This document shows positions 16,298 to 27,605 of a DNA stretch of 64,000 nucleotides, one piece after another. The notes beneath the pieces are model-generated. The model saw only the letters and a list, made by a program, of their open reading frames with translations, did no database searches and was not told the origin of the DNA. The DNA is taken from positions 7,862,923-7,926,922 of the forward strand of contig OY848922.1 in the NCBI GenBank assembly GCA_963693285.1, read 5' to 3'. Within the stretch, counting starts at the first letter, position 1. Every line of letters begins with the position of its first letter. The DNA comes from Xestospongia muta (Eukaryota; Porifera; Demospongiae; Haplosclerida; Petrosiidae). The position numbers and the translations under genes were made by a program.

Positions 16298-19200
16298 ATG
16301 AATCAAGAGATTTGGTAAGTGCATGCATACTGTATTGTTTAAGCTGGAAATAAATATTATAGCCAGTAATTGAGGCTTTAGACTAATTTATATATATATA
16401 TATATAGCTGTAATGATTATATAAAAGTTAACTGCTCTTGGTTGTGTTCACTGCTCTTACTATAAAAGTTAACTTTGTTGTAGCCGAGCACGCGATGAAA
16501 ACAACTTTAACTTTTTGATAACAGAACTAATTGACTAAAACTAAAAAGGTTTTACAGCACGATATATACATACATACATATAAGGTTTCACTGGAAATTA
16601 AGTAAATAAGGCCTAACAGAAATAATAACTCAAAATGAATATGTATACAGTTACCACAAACTTTATTTGAATTTTGCTAACTGACCTAATCAAGCTGATT
16701 TTTAAGTAATTAAAGGAGTGTGTCACATTGTAAAGAGTCATGCAATAAGTTGTAATCAACGATCACAATCACAAATATTATTTTTGCAATTAAATGATCT
16801 TGGCATGAGAGAAAAGACCTCAGATTTGAACAATTTGAATAAATTAGGATAATAAACAACAGAACTGGGCGTGTGTGCGTGTATGTATTTCAATTTGAAG
16901 CTTCTTAAATCAACACAACAGAAACAGGAAGTTTATGCCCTTCGAGCCAGGCGAGATTATTTTCACCCCTAAGTGGCCCTCGCTCCATGAATACTGTCAT
17001 CCCTGTTTTCCGAACATGTCTGCATATAATCGTGTCTTAATTATTTTGTGTACACCGGTACCTTACAAACTTATCAGTGCTGCTAGGACTACAAAAGCTA
17101 CATTTGGAGCATGTAAACCATTTAATAGGGAATCTGGTCTCACTTTAAAATGATAATACATACTTAACTATGCTTTTCTTGACAAATCAGATATTTTTAC
17201 CACTTTGTTATTTGCATGTGTGTGTATCTTCTGCTATTGTTGATATCTATAGTTAAAGGTTTGCTTATCATTCTTATGTTTCCATGGTACCTACATAACA
17301 ATAGTTTGATAACATTATAGCATAATATGGTTTTATTATACTTAGGATATCTCTTTGATTACTTCAATTATAAATGGGCATCTAGAGAGAGTTAAAACAG
17401 CTGTTCAAAAAGGAGCTAATGTTAATGCTCGTGACCCATGGGGTGTAAGTTTAATATTTTTTTTAATTAAGAAATTAATAAAATTGATAATTTTGACAAG
17501 TTAATGAATTTACTTTTAGCTATAAATATGTTATATATGACCCATGTATAAGATATCTGAGCTTATAGGCACCACTTTTTCATTAAAAGTAATTCATTTG
17601 TTTTGACAAATTAGATCAAATATTTGCTTTGAATATGAGTTTTTTTGACAACTGCTAACAATTGTATAAAATGCATTTTATGATTTCATAAATATGTCAT
17701 AAAATTAAGAAAATATGGAGCTAGGATATAAGCTTTATAGTGAATTATTTATAGATAACATGGTATTGTTAACAGAAAAGCAATGAAATTTATAATCAGA
17801 TTTTAGTAATACAAATTATAAAATGTAATTCTTGTGTAGTTATGACTATCAGCAGAATCTTTTTTTAGTTAGATGTTATGGAAAACTTTTAATTAAAATA
17901 TCTGCATTTGATATGTCTTGTCAACACAGTATTTAGTCATTTTCATATTTACACATTTGAATAGATTTCACAAACTCACCTCATAATAGTCATTCAATGG
18001 TATATAGGTGTTTTATTACATGTAGCAAGGAAAGACCAGTCTCCACTATGCTTCAGAAAAAGGACACAATGACATAGTCCATTATCTTTTATCAGCAAAA
18101 GCAAAACCCAATACTGCTGATGTGGTGAGATTTCAACAAAAATTTATAATATTTATTATATAATATTCAAAATGTGTGTTGCAGTAATACATTGTATACA
18201 TGCATTTAATTTTAATAAGACAAATTCTTTTCTGCTACACTATGCAGGCTGGACTTACAGCTCTTCATTATGCTGTAATCAATGATCATGTTCAAAATAC
18301 TTATTGAAAGTGGAAATGCTAATTGGAAAGTTAAAGATAGGGTTAGTCTATGTAGTTTAGCTTAGTTATTTTATAATGAACAAAATATTTCTAATTTTGC
18401 CAAATTATAATTTATCTGTTATAAGTAAGGAGCAATAATTATTTCATTGGTTATGAAGTGTGTCATTGACTTACATAACAACCAATTAAATACATATGTG
18501 AAAAGTCTTTTATGAAATTTATGCAAGTACATTGGATAAATGGAGATAAGTATTGTACATTACTGTTAATAATCAGCGTTTAATGCTGTTTACTACCTGA
18601 ATCTTTTTCTATTTTTTATGTCACAGAATCATGAAACTCCTCTAGATATGGCTTCTAAAAAAGGTTTTAAAGATGTTGCAAAGTTACTAACTGAAAAAGG
18701 TAAATAAGAATTTAGCATAAATAGCAATAAAACAAGACTGTTACTTTAAAAATAAAGCATAAATAAATGAAAACTCTGCCTTCATAGCGCTTATATGGTA
18801 GGTGAATAAACAACTATAGGCAAAATAATATAAGAACCTTGAGTGTTAAAGAGAAAGAAACCACTAACAGACTTATTCTCTATATTGTTGTTCGTTAGCT
18901 AGGATATTTATAACTATTGCTTATTCAATCTCTTCTTTTTGTATTGCATATTAATTACTAATCAGCTCTGTAATATGTCTGAATGCTTTTCTTATTATTT
19001 TTGCTTATATATAAGAAAACATAGTGAATTTTTTATTCTGATTCACAATTTTTGTTTGACCATAATATTTATGTGAATTGGATTTAGATTGGATCACTGT
19101 ACTAAATCCAATCTTTTAACAGCTACTCTTGAATTTCCTTGATCAATGACCTATGAAATGAAATGTTAAGCATTGTGCATAAAAATATACTCAGAGCTCA

Positions 19201-20784
19201 AACAAGCATGCCCCATTATTCATGCTGGCTACAATACTTATGTAAGTGTAAATCACTACGTACTTTTTGAGCAAGTGCTGATAATTCCCAATTCTTTATT
19301 GTTACCTTTTCAATACTATCTTTTGTCCCATGTAGTGCATTGATGGCATCCTACACATTTAGTGTACAATCCTAGTGAGGTACTTTAGCCTTTTTTGAGC
19401 TGTTTTTATCCTATCGTACATAATTATGTTTCATAAGAATGTTATTATATAATTTAGGAGTTATCATAATAACTCTTTTTGTATTCTAAACTGATATCCC
19501 TCATTTTAGATGACTACAATCAATGTAAAGAACAAGAAGAAATTGTGAGACAACCAAAGGTCACTGTCCCATCTCCTGAAAGCCTTCAAAATGATTCCTC
19601 ACATCATAAGTCTCAAAAAAAGGATGGAAAAATAGAATTTTTAACACAAACATAAATGAATACAAAGAAAGACCTCCCAACAAAGGAACAACAAAAACAG
19701 CAAATGCATCAAGTAGATGAACATAATGAAACTCCACTTCAACAACAATGTAAAAAAAGGAAAAAACAGTCCAGCAACTCACTACTACCAAGCAACAGAT
19801 GCAAAATCAAGAGAACAGAGAACAAACACTACAAAATAGTCAAGAAAGGGAAAATGCACCTCGTCAAGAACAGGACAGTATTACAGATGATTTTTGTCAG
19901 CATAATGATGAACTACGTGATCTTCGCCAGCAACTAAGCCACTCCAATTCTGCTCGTGAACTAGCAGAACAATTTTGTGTTAGTCTTCAACAACAACTTC
20001 AGGAGTTACAAGATCAGTCCAACAAAGTAGTGAGGAGAGAGGAGATTGAGATAACTGAGGAAATCCTTGGGAGAGGAGGTTGGGGAGAAGTCAAGGTGGC
20101 TAAATTTCGTGGTCTTAGAGTAGCTGCCAAATGTCTTCATGAAGTTATCCTGTCACCATATAACATATCAGTTTTTACAAGAGAAATGGAGATTACTGCT
20201 CGAATAAGTCATCCTAACCTCCTCCAGTTCATAAGAGCCACTCGAGAGGGTACTCTTATCATCCTCACAGAACTAATGCCAACAAGTCTTCGTAAAGAAA
20301 TTGAGAAATCTCCACTAACACGACCTCAAATTATCAGAATTGCACAAGACATATCTCGTGCTTTAAACTACCTTCATCTCTGGCAACCACACCCTATACT
20401 ACATCGTGATGTTAGTAGTCCTAATGTCCTCCTTGAACCATCTGGTAGTGGAATGTGGAAGGCTAAACTCTCTGATTATGGTTCAGCTAATCTTGTTCAA
20501 AGTATCTCAGCTAACAGTGTAACTCCAGGTAATCCTTTCTACTCTGCACCAGAAGCACAGTTTCCTGATCAACATTCTCCAGCAATGTCTTTAGTTTTGG
20601 AGTCTTACTTATGGAGATTACTCTACATCAATTCCCTGCTAATACTATAGCAGAAAAGGTAACTCAATCTGAGACTAACCGATGGCCAGCAATGAAATGC
20701 CTCGTTCAGAAGTGTATCTCTCATGCAAGACAAAATCGTCCATCTATTGAGCAAATTCTAGCTGACCTTAAAGCATTTAATTAA
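16298..20784 (+). pseudogene. Ankyrin-repeat/TKL-type protein kinase gene with several frame lesions
   Basis: Recognisable exons: 16298-16314 (MNQEI start), 17346-17444, 18026-18124, 18248-18341, 18627-18698 and 19510-20784. The middle ones encode ankyrin repeats (GHLERVKTAVQKGANVNARD, TSLHYASEKGHNDIVHYLL, ETPLDMASKKGFKDVAKLL). The last encodes a Gln-rich coiled coil and a kinase domain with glycine loop GRGGWGEV, AAKC lysine, HRDVSSPNVLL catalytic loop and DYG in place of DFG. Lesions: exon 1 and exon 2 phases do not match; an extra A near 18292-18296 shifts ankyrin exon 4; TAA at 19653-19655; a frame change near the A-runs at 19752-19766; and a 4-nt loss near 20584-20588 where the DVFSFG block should be. 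Past that point the kinase C-lobe reads on in another frame to TAA at 20782-20784. A-run errors could explain two lesions, not all. Confidence 0.7.
16930..17153 (+). other. GC-richer open stretch inside intron 1 of the ankyrin-kinase locus
   Basis: This block has clearly higher GC than its flanks and an open frame of 72 codons (16935-17153). An upstream 'acacaacagaaacag' could serve as acceptor, and joining there would repair the exon 1 to exon 2 phase problem, but the only suitable donor ('ccg/gtacct', near 17058) is weak. It may be an exon, or an insert of foreign or repeat origin. No family recognised. Confidence 0.25.
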
Positions 20785-22017
20785 AATAGTAGCTCCTTAT
20801 TCTTACTAATTATGGATAGATTTGTTGATATAAGAGGGTCTGTGTGTGTTTGTATGATGAGTTTTGATGATCATGTCAGTGACCTCATATTTATGTGTAT
20901 ATTGTATTTTTTCTTGATTATTTACTGTAATTTAGTTGTTAGCTTGGGTGTTAATTGAACAAATTTAATCAGAATAAAGACTGCACTAATCAAATAGAGG
21001 CGGGAAGATGCATGACAATGCAAATGATAGCTACTATATGTATCCAAGTGAAGCTATCAGAATCAAGAATGCTGCAAATAAAGGACAATATATATTTCAA
21101 GAAAAGCTTTGTGATGTTAATTTCATTGTAATGACGAACAATATTAAAATTATCTTCAATTTAAGAAATGTTGTCAAAATAATTACTGTCTGTGCACTGA
21201 TGACAACTGTTTTGATATATATGGAAATGCTTATGGATTATTTGTTAGAATTGCTACTGGCATATTGGTCATTTATATACATTCAGATATTTGATGTGGT
21301 TATACAATTACAAAGGTATTTCAAGCTTTGCTTGCTGATGTTGCTCTAATTTGTTAGTAATAAAGTCTAGTTGCATGTCAGTATAAACACTACCCTCTTA
21401 GGTGGGTGGGAGCATTGCTCGTTTCTGAATGTAAACCACAAAGTTTCAATCTTATACTTTGTTGTAACCTTAATCCCAATGTTAATAATGATTTGAAGTA
21501 TATCAATGTAAAGAGCACCATCAGATTTGTCATGAACAGATTCCAATACTTTAAATTTTATCTTAAAAATTAAAAAAAATCTTAAAAGGTTCTAGAAAGT
21601 AAATTTTCAATCTGACATGCCCCGGTATTGAGAGTATTGTAGTGAAGAAATTGATGAACAGTTGACTACACAACTAAAGTAAGATTTCATGTCAAACGAT
21701 ATACTATAATTATAATAAATGGGAGATAGACCAGTCTGCATCAGATCTATTTCGTGATTTAAATTGTATCACATATATGGTTTGCATTAGTCATTATGAG
21801 TAAATAGTGTTCGTGGATACACCCACCTCTGTTTTTGGTTTATCACTGTCATCAAGGGATTTTCCCTGGGATTGACCTTTTTATATCAGTGTCAATTTTC
21901 TCAATCCTCCACTATATAAGTGACACAGCTATAAGTAGTTTATGATGTGCATACAGGATAACCATGTAAATTATAGCAACATGTAATTCTCAATATATTT
22001 AGTGTTAAGGAAGCTTC
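20785..22017. other. Intergenic region, no supported gene
   Basis: AT-rich. A 113-codon frame at 21008-21349 has no recognisable domain. A stretch at about 21955-22015 repeats a segment seen at about 10572-10635 ('caacatgtaatt', 'gttaaggaag'). A short promoter-like block at 21893-21945 recurs upstream of the next gene. Confidence 0.45.
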
Positions 22018-22165
22018 AGGTGATGTCATCAAACATAATGACATCACTATGTGTCATTTTATTATGATGTCATCATAGTCAAGTTACACCAAGAACCACC
22101 CTTTATTACAGTGTCAATCTACTCAATCCTCTTCTAAATAAGTGATACAGCTATAAGCTAGTTCA
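21893..22165 (+). repeat. Duplicated promoter-like block upstream of the 22198 gene
   Basis: A block of about 50 bp, 'cagtgtcaat...ctcaatcctc' then 'ataagtga.acagctataag', occurs at 21889-21940 and again at 22109-22158. The first copy carries a TATATAAG box; in the second this is changed to taaataag. The second lies about 60 bp before the ATG. Confidence 0.6.
22018..22082 (+). promoter_or_regulatory. Cluster of CRE/ATF-like TGACATCA sites
   Basis: Three sites of the form TGATGTCATCA or ATGACATCA occur within about 65 bp on both strands (at about 22021, 22039 and 22066), 120-180 bp upstream of the ATG at 22198. They resemble the TGACGTCA site of CREB/ATF bZIP factors. Binding is inferred. Confidence 0.4.
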
Positions 22166-22197
22166 GGTAACAAATAGAGACTACTATATTGTGACTT

Positions 22198-22461
22198 ATG
22201 TCTGATGATAATAAAGACAAGTCTGAACCTCTTGCCAACCCTTCAGCATGGCGTGATGCTAGCAACAAGCTGGACAAAGCTATGGGTTGGGAAGGAAACT
22301 ACAAAGATGAAAGTAGGTTAAGAGGATTTGTCCATGGAGTGTGGCACAGTGGTGCTGGAATAGTGACAGGCAATCCTAAAGAATTTGATCGAGCTGGAGA
22401 ACAGTTTAGTAAGACCACTCGCCCACCGAGTCCACCCACAACGAAAAATGAGGACAAGTGA
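22198..22461 (+). CDS. Small hydrophilic protein of unknown function (87 aa)
   Basis: A single-exon frame begins MSDDNKDKSEP and ends with a proline/lysine-rich tail. There is no signal peptide or membrane segment, so it is probably cytosolic or nuclear. The central part (WRDASNKLDKAMGWEG, FVHGVWHSGAGIVTGNPKEF) mixes Gly, Trp and charged residues in a way that looks like a small folded or amphipathic domain. Support for coding: a promoter-like block and CRE-like cluster immediately upstream, balanced amino-acid use unlike the AT-rich noise around it, and AATAAA at about 22610. I do not recognise the family. Confidence 0.6.
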   Translation: MSDDNKDKSEPLANPSAWRDASNKLDKAMGWEGNYKDESRLRGFVHGVWHSGAGIVTGNPKEFDRAGEQFSKTTRPPSPPTTKNEDK

Positions 22462-22784
22462 CTTATTGAATTGGATGTTTTTAATTATATTTACCTTGAT
22501 TATTAAATTACATGTAACGTTTGGCACACATACCTAATTTTAAGAGGAACTTGAAATCTAACGCATGTTGTATGTGTTTATCCAATTTATATAGAGTCAT
22601 TTTAATCAATAAAATATTTTATTCATTAAATCACACTCCCACTTGTAATGTCAATTTTTATTGTGAGCTGATACAGTCATATTATAGACATGACTCTTAT
22701 GTTAATAAAATTATGAATATTAAAGTTTCTTATTTAGATTTTTATCACTGTAAAGGCCAATATCAGTCTGTCTTGGTGTTTAGA
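22462..22784. other. 3' flank of the 22198 gene
   Basis: AT-rich with a polyadenylation-type AATAAA near 22610. The frame at 22521-22826 is low-complexity and unsupported. Confidence 0.4.
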
Positions 22785-23135
22785 TTTTCAAAAGTTAATT
22801 ATATGCATATTCAGATCACAAACTAAATATATATAATTCAATAACAGAATTACTTTATTGAGAAAGTTACAATCACTTAATTATATGTAAGCATACGAGG
22901 GTCACGATAAGGTCGACTACATTCATTCAATTGATATATCTTGTAAACAATCAAGACCATGCAGTCAGTAGACAGAAAGAAGAAATGACATCACATGTGT
23001 GATATAGTTATGACAATGTATCATATATAAGACTTTTATATAATTTAGTAAGTCTGTACATATCATAACTAAACCATATAAGGTACATTCCGCTGTAGTA
23101 TACTATAATTGATTGATCAAGTGGTCTTAGCTTGT
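22785..23135 (-). pseudogene. Relic of a TRIM-NHL gene: 3' UTR, a few RING codons and promoter only
   Basis: Read on the minus strand, 23135-22920 matches the upstream region of the intact TRIM-NHL gene (compare 25690-25880: 'ggtacattccgctgtag', 'attgattgatcaagtgg'). 22889-22921 matches the RING start (codons for RPYRDPRML). 22785-22888 matches that gene's 3' flank (compare 23185-23290). Everything between has been deleted, leaving promoter, scar and terminator of a former tandem copy. Confidence 0.75.
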
Positions 23136-23367
23136 AATGTTAACAATGTGAAGGACAAAGATATCAGTTCGCTAGTGATGTTTAAATTTTCAAAAGTTTA
23201 TGCATATTCTGGCACACAAACTAAACATCACATATAAGTCAATGACAAAAGTACTTTACTGAGAAAGTTACAATCATTTAATTATAGGTAAGCATACAAA
23301 ATTATTAAGTAGTAAGTAGTTTATGTGTATACAAGTTTATAATATGTAGTAACAAAAGTGTGTTATA

Positions 23368-25683
23368 TCAATAGTTAACTAGTTTATTATTGTACGTGTC
23401 AGCTACCCATACTGATCCATTAGAAGTGACTGCTACTCCTATTGGGTAGTAGAGATCTCCGATTGAGTGCGTATGAATGCCACTTGGATTAAAAATAGCA
23501 AGAGAACAACCATTATAGTTGACCACTAGAGAATTTCCAGCTGGATCAATAGCTATGCCACGAGGTCCTTTGAGATGAGACTGACCATACTTACGAACAA
23601 ATTGACCTTCTGCAGTGATGACATTGACCATGTTAGATCTATAATCAGTCACATGAAGGTGACCAGATAAATCAAAGACGAGGCCACCAGGGTCTCCAAT
23701 ATTCCATATTTTATCGTCAATGATATGAGAGAAAGTGTCATCCTGATGAAATACTTGGATTCGACTATTACCATTATCAGCAACATATATCCTACCATCA
23801 GGGCCAATACATATAGCCCAAGGCTTTGAAAATTGCATTTTAGAAGACCCTTTTTCACCAAATGTACCCAAATGTTGCCCTTCCAATGTTAATTTGTGAA
23901 TTCTATTTCCATATTCTTCTGCAACATACATTGTGCTTCCACTAATCGCTATACCAGTGGGATAATTAAATTTTACAGGGCCAGTTCCATATGAACCAAT
24001 GGTAGCCTTCTGTTTGCCACTACTATCACATACTTGTATACAATGTTTATTATAACTGGTGACAAACATATCGCCATTAGATGAATGGGCTATGAAATAT
24101 GGTTTCGAAATTTCCTTATGAGTGGCTAGTGGTTTTTTGATGATAGTGTAATCTCGAGATACACATAAATTGAACGGGCTGCCTTTGATGGACTGACCTC
24201 TGATAGTCAAAGTTAACTTTTGTTGTCCAAATCGTCGTGGTTTGATCGAAACAAGGTACGTACCATTATGAGCATCAAGAGTTGTTCCTTTCTCTTCGAC
24301 TGGAACAAGTGGAACAAGCTTACCCCCCACAGTTTCACCTCCGCAAGATAACTCTTTCCCATTACTGTCTCTGGAAACAACTCTAACTGTAAATTCTTTG
24401 TCAATTACAATATGTGAAGGTATCTCGGCAACTGTATTATTAGGAGATGAACCATAGGCAAATATAATACCCAAGTTTTCTATCTTTGTCACTACTTCAT
24501 CTATATTTATCTCAACAGATGGAGTTGGTGGCTTGACAATTTTCAGAGAAGTATTAGAAAACTTGCCCTGTAGTTGGTTTGCTCTGGTCTGTAATGTGTG
24601 AGTAACTGATAGTAACTCAACATCATTATACTCTCCTACAGCACTGGTTGCAAGACTATGAGAGTACATCATTGTATCCAAGAGATCTTGGATCTCCTCC
24701 AGTTGGGGAGACAGATGATTAACATCAGCATCAGCCATTTCACGGCTCTGAGCTAACATAGATTCCTCACGTTGACGTAAATGTTGCTGAATAGTGGCAA
24801 AAGCTTGACGTATCTCTGTATCTATATTATGCTGACAAGTTTTGATTTCTCTCTTTATCTCTTCTCCTGATGCCAAAGCTGCCTGAAGCTGTTGCTCCGC
24901 TTTTTGAAAACCTTGAAAGGCTGCACGAACAGCTGTCTTTTTCTTTTCTATCTGTTTACTTATCTCAGTAAAAGGATGGTCCTTGTGGTCAAAGAGGGTA
25001 CATTCACTACACACTGGAATAATACATTGTTGGCAAAAGTACTTTAGTTGCTGGTCAGTGTGATCATGACAGGTTTTGGTAAATGTTGGGATTAATTTAG
25101 TTAGTTTGTCTTGAGACATAGTGCGAGCTTCTTCAAGAGTAAATGAAGAGTGTGTACGAGACATTCGAAGCTTTTTATGAGCATCCCAACAATCATTACA
25201 AAGGAGATCTGTACATTCAGTACAGTATGCTATTGAAGTACCCTCACTACATGAGTCACATGGAGGAGGAGGGGTAGAGGTGATTTTAGCAAGAACATCA
25301 CACTGTTTGTTGAAAAGGTGAAGGCTACGAGGAAGAGAGGTGACTCCTTTTTCAGATATTAATGTTGTCTCAAGACAAGTTGGACAAACGATGGATTTAT
25401 TCCCAGCACTCTTAGAGACAAGAGACTGGATACATTGAGTACAAAAGGAGTGACAACAAGACAGCATGCGAGGGTCACGATAAGGTCGACTACATTTTAG
25501 ACAACAAGTAGAACTCAAATTAGTCTATAGGTACATGAATGATAAATGAATGTCAAATAAAGTCAGTTTATTCATGGCTATTAATATTGGTATTTAGAAC
25601 TAAATTTAGTTACAAAATGATATTGTTGATATACTACTCACATGTTTGCTAGTGTCAACATTAAAATCAGAGGAAGCCATCAT
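23368..25683 (-). CDS. TRIM-FLN-NHL E3 ubiquitin ligase-like protein (intact)
   Basis: Exon 1 (25683-25642, 14 codons, MMASSDFNVDTSKH) splices over a 117-nt GT-AG intron to exon 2 (25524-23368), giving about 732 aa. The usual start near 'ctcaaattag' is a TTG inside exon 2, so the true start is in exon 1. Domains: RING at about 21-70 (CCLKC, CHSFCTQC, CPTC); B-box 1 at about 100-140; B-box 2 at about 165-205 (CHDHTDQQLKYFC, HKDHP); coiled coil at about 210-330; filamin-type Ig domain at about 345-465 (SPFNLCVSRDYT at its end); and six-bladed NHL propeller at about 475-732 (GPRGIAIDPAGNSLVV, GVAVTSNGSVWVADT). This matches TRIM2/3/71-type proteins, which ubiquitinate substrates or bind RNA through the propeller. 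It is the template for judging the broken neighbour at 8056 and the NHL-only gene at 26250. Confidence 0.9.
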
Positions 25684-25738
25684 TTAATTGATATTTCTTG
25701 GAGACAATCAAGAACATGGATAGAAAGAAGGAATCTCT

Positions 25739-25772
25739 GATCATGTGATATAGTTATGACAATGACATCATA
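25739..25772. promoter_or_regulatory. Conserved element upstream of TRIM-NHL, shared with receptor intergenic regions
   Basis: 'gatcatgtgata' plus 'ttatgacaatgacatcat' lies 56-89 bp upstream of the ATG at 25683. Similar blocks occur at 22986-23020 (TRIM relic) and, in the receptor array, at 30351-30393, 35333-35383, 39594-39636 and 58631-58673. Confidence 0.5.
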
Positions 25773-26249
25773 GGACGTTTTTTATAACTTAGTAAGTTTA
25801 GTACATATCATAACTATACCATATAAGGTACATTCCGCTGTAGTATACTATAATTGATTGATCAAGTGGTCTTAGCTTGATATCTAAGCATAACATCAGA
25901 CTATGTCATGTAATATTGATACATTTTCTACATCCAAAGACATTTGAAGCTATTAATAAAATTGATAATTAATATAGTACATTAATTAACTTAATAATCA
26001 CGTAAAAATGATTTGAAATCAGTAATTCTGATGACATTTTCAAATCTTATTGCTGGGAGCATTACAATTATATATATTAGCTAATTGTTATTAATAATTC
26101 ATAATTGAATTATTTCTTTATTAAATTCGACATGACAGTCTCTTGTTTGTATAGCAAATAATATATGAGGACACAAAATAAATAAAAAAGCAAAGTCTAT
26201 ATAATTATCAAAACACTCCACTTGTGTATTAAATATGTATTGTTTGCTA
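25773..26249. other. Intergenic between TRIM-NHL and the NHL-only gene
   Basis: The left part (to about 25880) is the upstream region shared with the relic at 22920-23135. The rest is AT-rich with no feature recognised. Confidence 0.45.
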
Positions 26250-27149
26250 TCAAAACTTAAGTAGTCTGTGATTATATTGATCAGCTACCCATATTGATCC
26301 ATTGGAAGCCACTGCTACTCCTATAGGACCATTAAATCCTTCTATAGAGTGGATATAATTACCATGTGGATCGAAAATGACAAGAGAGCAAGTATCATAG
26401 TTTACCACAAGTGAATTACCAGCTGAATCAATGCTTATACCACGTGGTCCATTCAGATAAGACTGACCATACTGACGAATATATCGACCATCTCGACTGA
26501 AGACAGTAACTATGTTAGAACTGGAACACGTCACATGAAGATTACCTGAGGGATCAAATGAGAGTCCACCAGGAGATCTAAATCCTCCATCGCCAGATAT
26601 ATTTCCTTCAATGTTATGTGATATAGTCCCATTATGACGAAATACTTGGACACGATTATTACCACGATCAGCAACATATATCTTATCATCACACCCAATA
26701 CACATAGCCCAGGGAAGCGAGAATTGCCCTTTATGAGGCCAACGGCAAGCAAAAGTGCCTATAAACTCTCCTCCTAAAGTAAACTTATGTATCCTCATTC
26801 CATAATACTCTGCCACATACAAAATGTCTTCGTTGATAACTATTCCAGTGGCACCAATAAACTGTAGAGATTTGGATCCATACAAACTAATGGTAGACTT
26901 CTGTATTCCATTGTTGTCGTATACATATATACAGTTGTCACTACTGACAAACATGTCGCCATTATCAGAAAATGTTATAAACTGAGGACTCCTTATTCCA
27001 GTAATAATCTGTACAGGCTTATTAATAGCAGTGTAATCCCTAGAATAAACTAGAAACATTAGTAAACTCTATAAATAAATACTACTGAGTGACTTACAGA
27101 GTTCAGGGGATGACAACTGCTGTTGAGCAGTAGAATGGGAGGAGAACAT
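26250..27149 (-). CDS. NHL-repeat-only protein derived from a TRIM-NHL gene
   Basis: Exon 1 (27149-27098, MFSSHSTAQQQLSSPEL plus one base) joins exon 2 (27049-26250) across a 48-nt GT-AG intron (acceptor tttctag), giving 283 aa. Exon 1 resembles the first exon of the TRIM-NHL gene at 10313 (MFSSTSG). Exon 2 begins at YSRDYTAINKPV, the end of the filamin domain, and then carries a whole NHL propeller (GIVINEDILYVAEYYG, GPRGISIDSAGNSLVV, GVAVASNGSIWVADQ). RING, B-boxes, coiled coil and filamin domain are absent, so it cannot be an E3 ligase itself. It could act as a propeller-only decoy or regulator of the full-length proteins, or be a fragment still transcribed. Confidence 0.75.
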
Positions 27150-27440
27150 AATATGTCAAGCTGGTGACCACAAGAATGCGTTAATACAAGGTGTGGGAGA
27201 GGTTTAAGGAGGCTCTACTATACATAGTTGAAGTTAGGCTCACATTCCTTAGAAACCACATCATAGACATTCCTAATGCTTAATAAATTGGGATCATTTG
27301 AATGTGACTTCAGTCTGTACTATTTAACGTCAATCACACCTGATTTAACTATAGCTATTCAGAAAAAGTAAAAGGACACTGCCTTTATAAATGGACCTAA
27401 TCTTCCTAAGATTCTTTTTTGATGCTTCAATATTGAATTG
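27150..27440. other. Upstream region of the NHL-only gene
   Basis: Nothing recognised beyond AT-rich sequence; it must contain the promoter of the minus-strand NHL-only gene. Confidence 0.35.
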
Positions 27441-27603
27441 AGATAAGATTGACAATACTATATTGACCTTCTGGTGGTGTGTAGACAAAAATAGTCACAT
27501 GAAAGTGCCCAGACAGATCAAAAGCAATGCCGTCATGAGATCTGCAAGTTTCATTACCAATTACCAGACACATTACCAACAATGATATGAGAAAATGTTC
27601 TGT
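27441..27603 (-). pseudogene. Fragment of an NHL propeller
   Basis: On the minus strand the stretch matches the propeller section at 8265-8425 ('tattgaccttctgg', 'gtcacatgaa', 'gatatgagaaaatg'), but with indels that destroy the frame. It ends abruptly where receptor-family sequence on the other strand begins at about 27606. Confidence 0.7.
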
Positions 27604-27605
27604 CC

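Noticed and set aside
19749..19798. Short intron explaining the frame change before the kinase domain
   Set aside because: Possible acceptors at 19792 or 19798 with donor at 19750 do not restore the kinase frame.
21008..21349. 113-codon frame as a gene
   Set aside because: Low-complexity, hydrophobic, AT-driven composition, no domain or splice context; a weak resemblance to a BTB start (EKLCDVNFIV) is too short.
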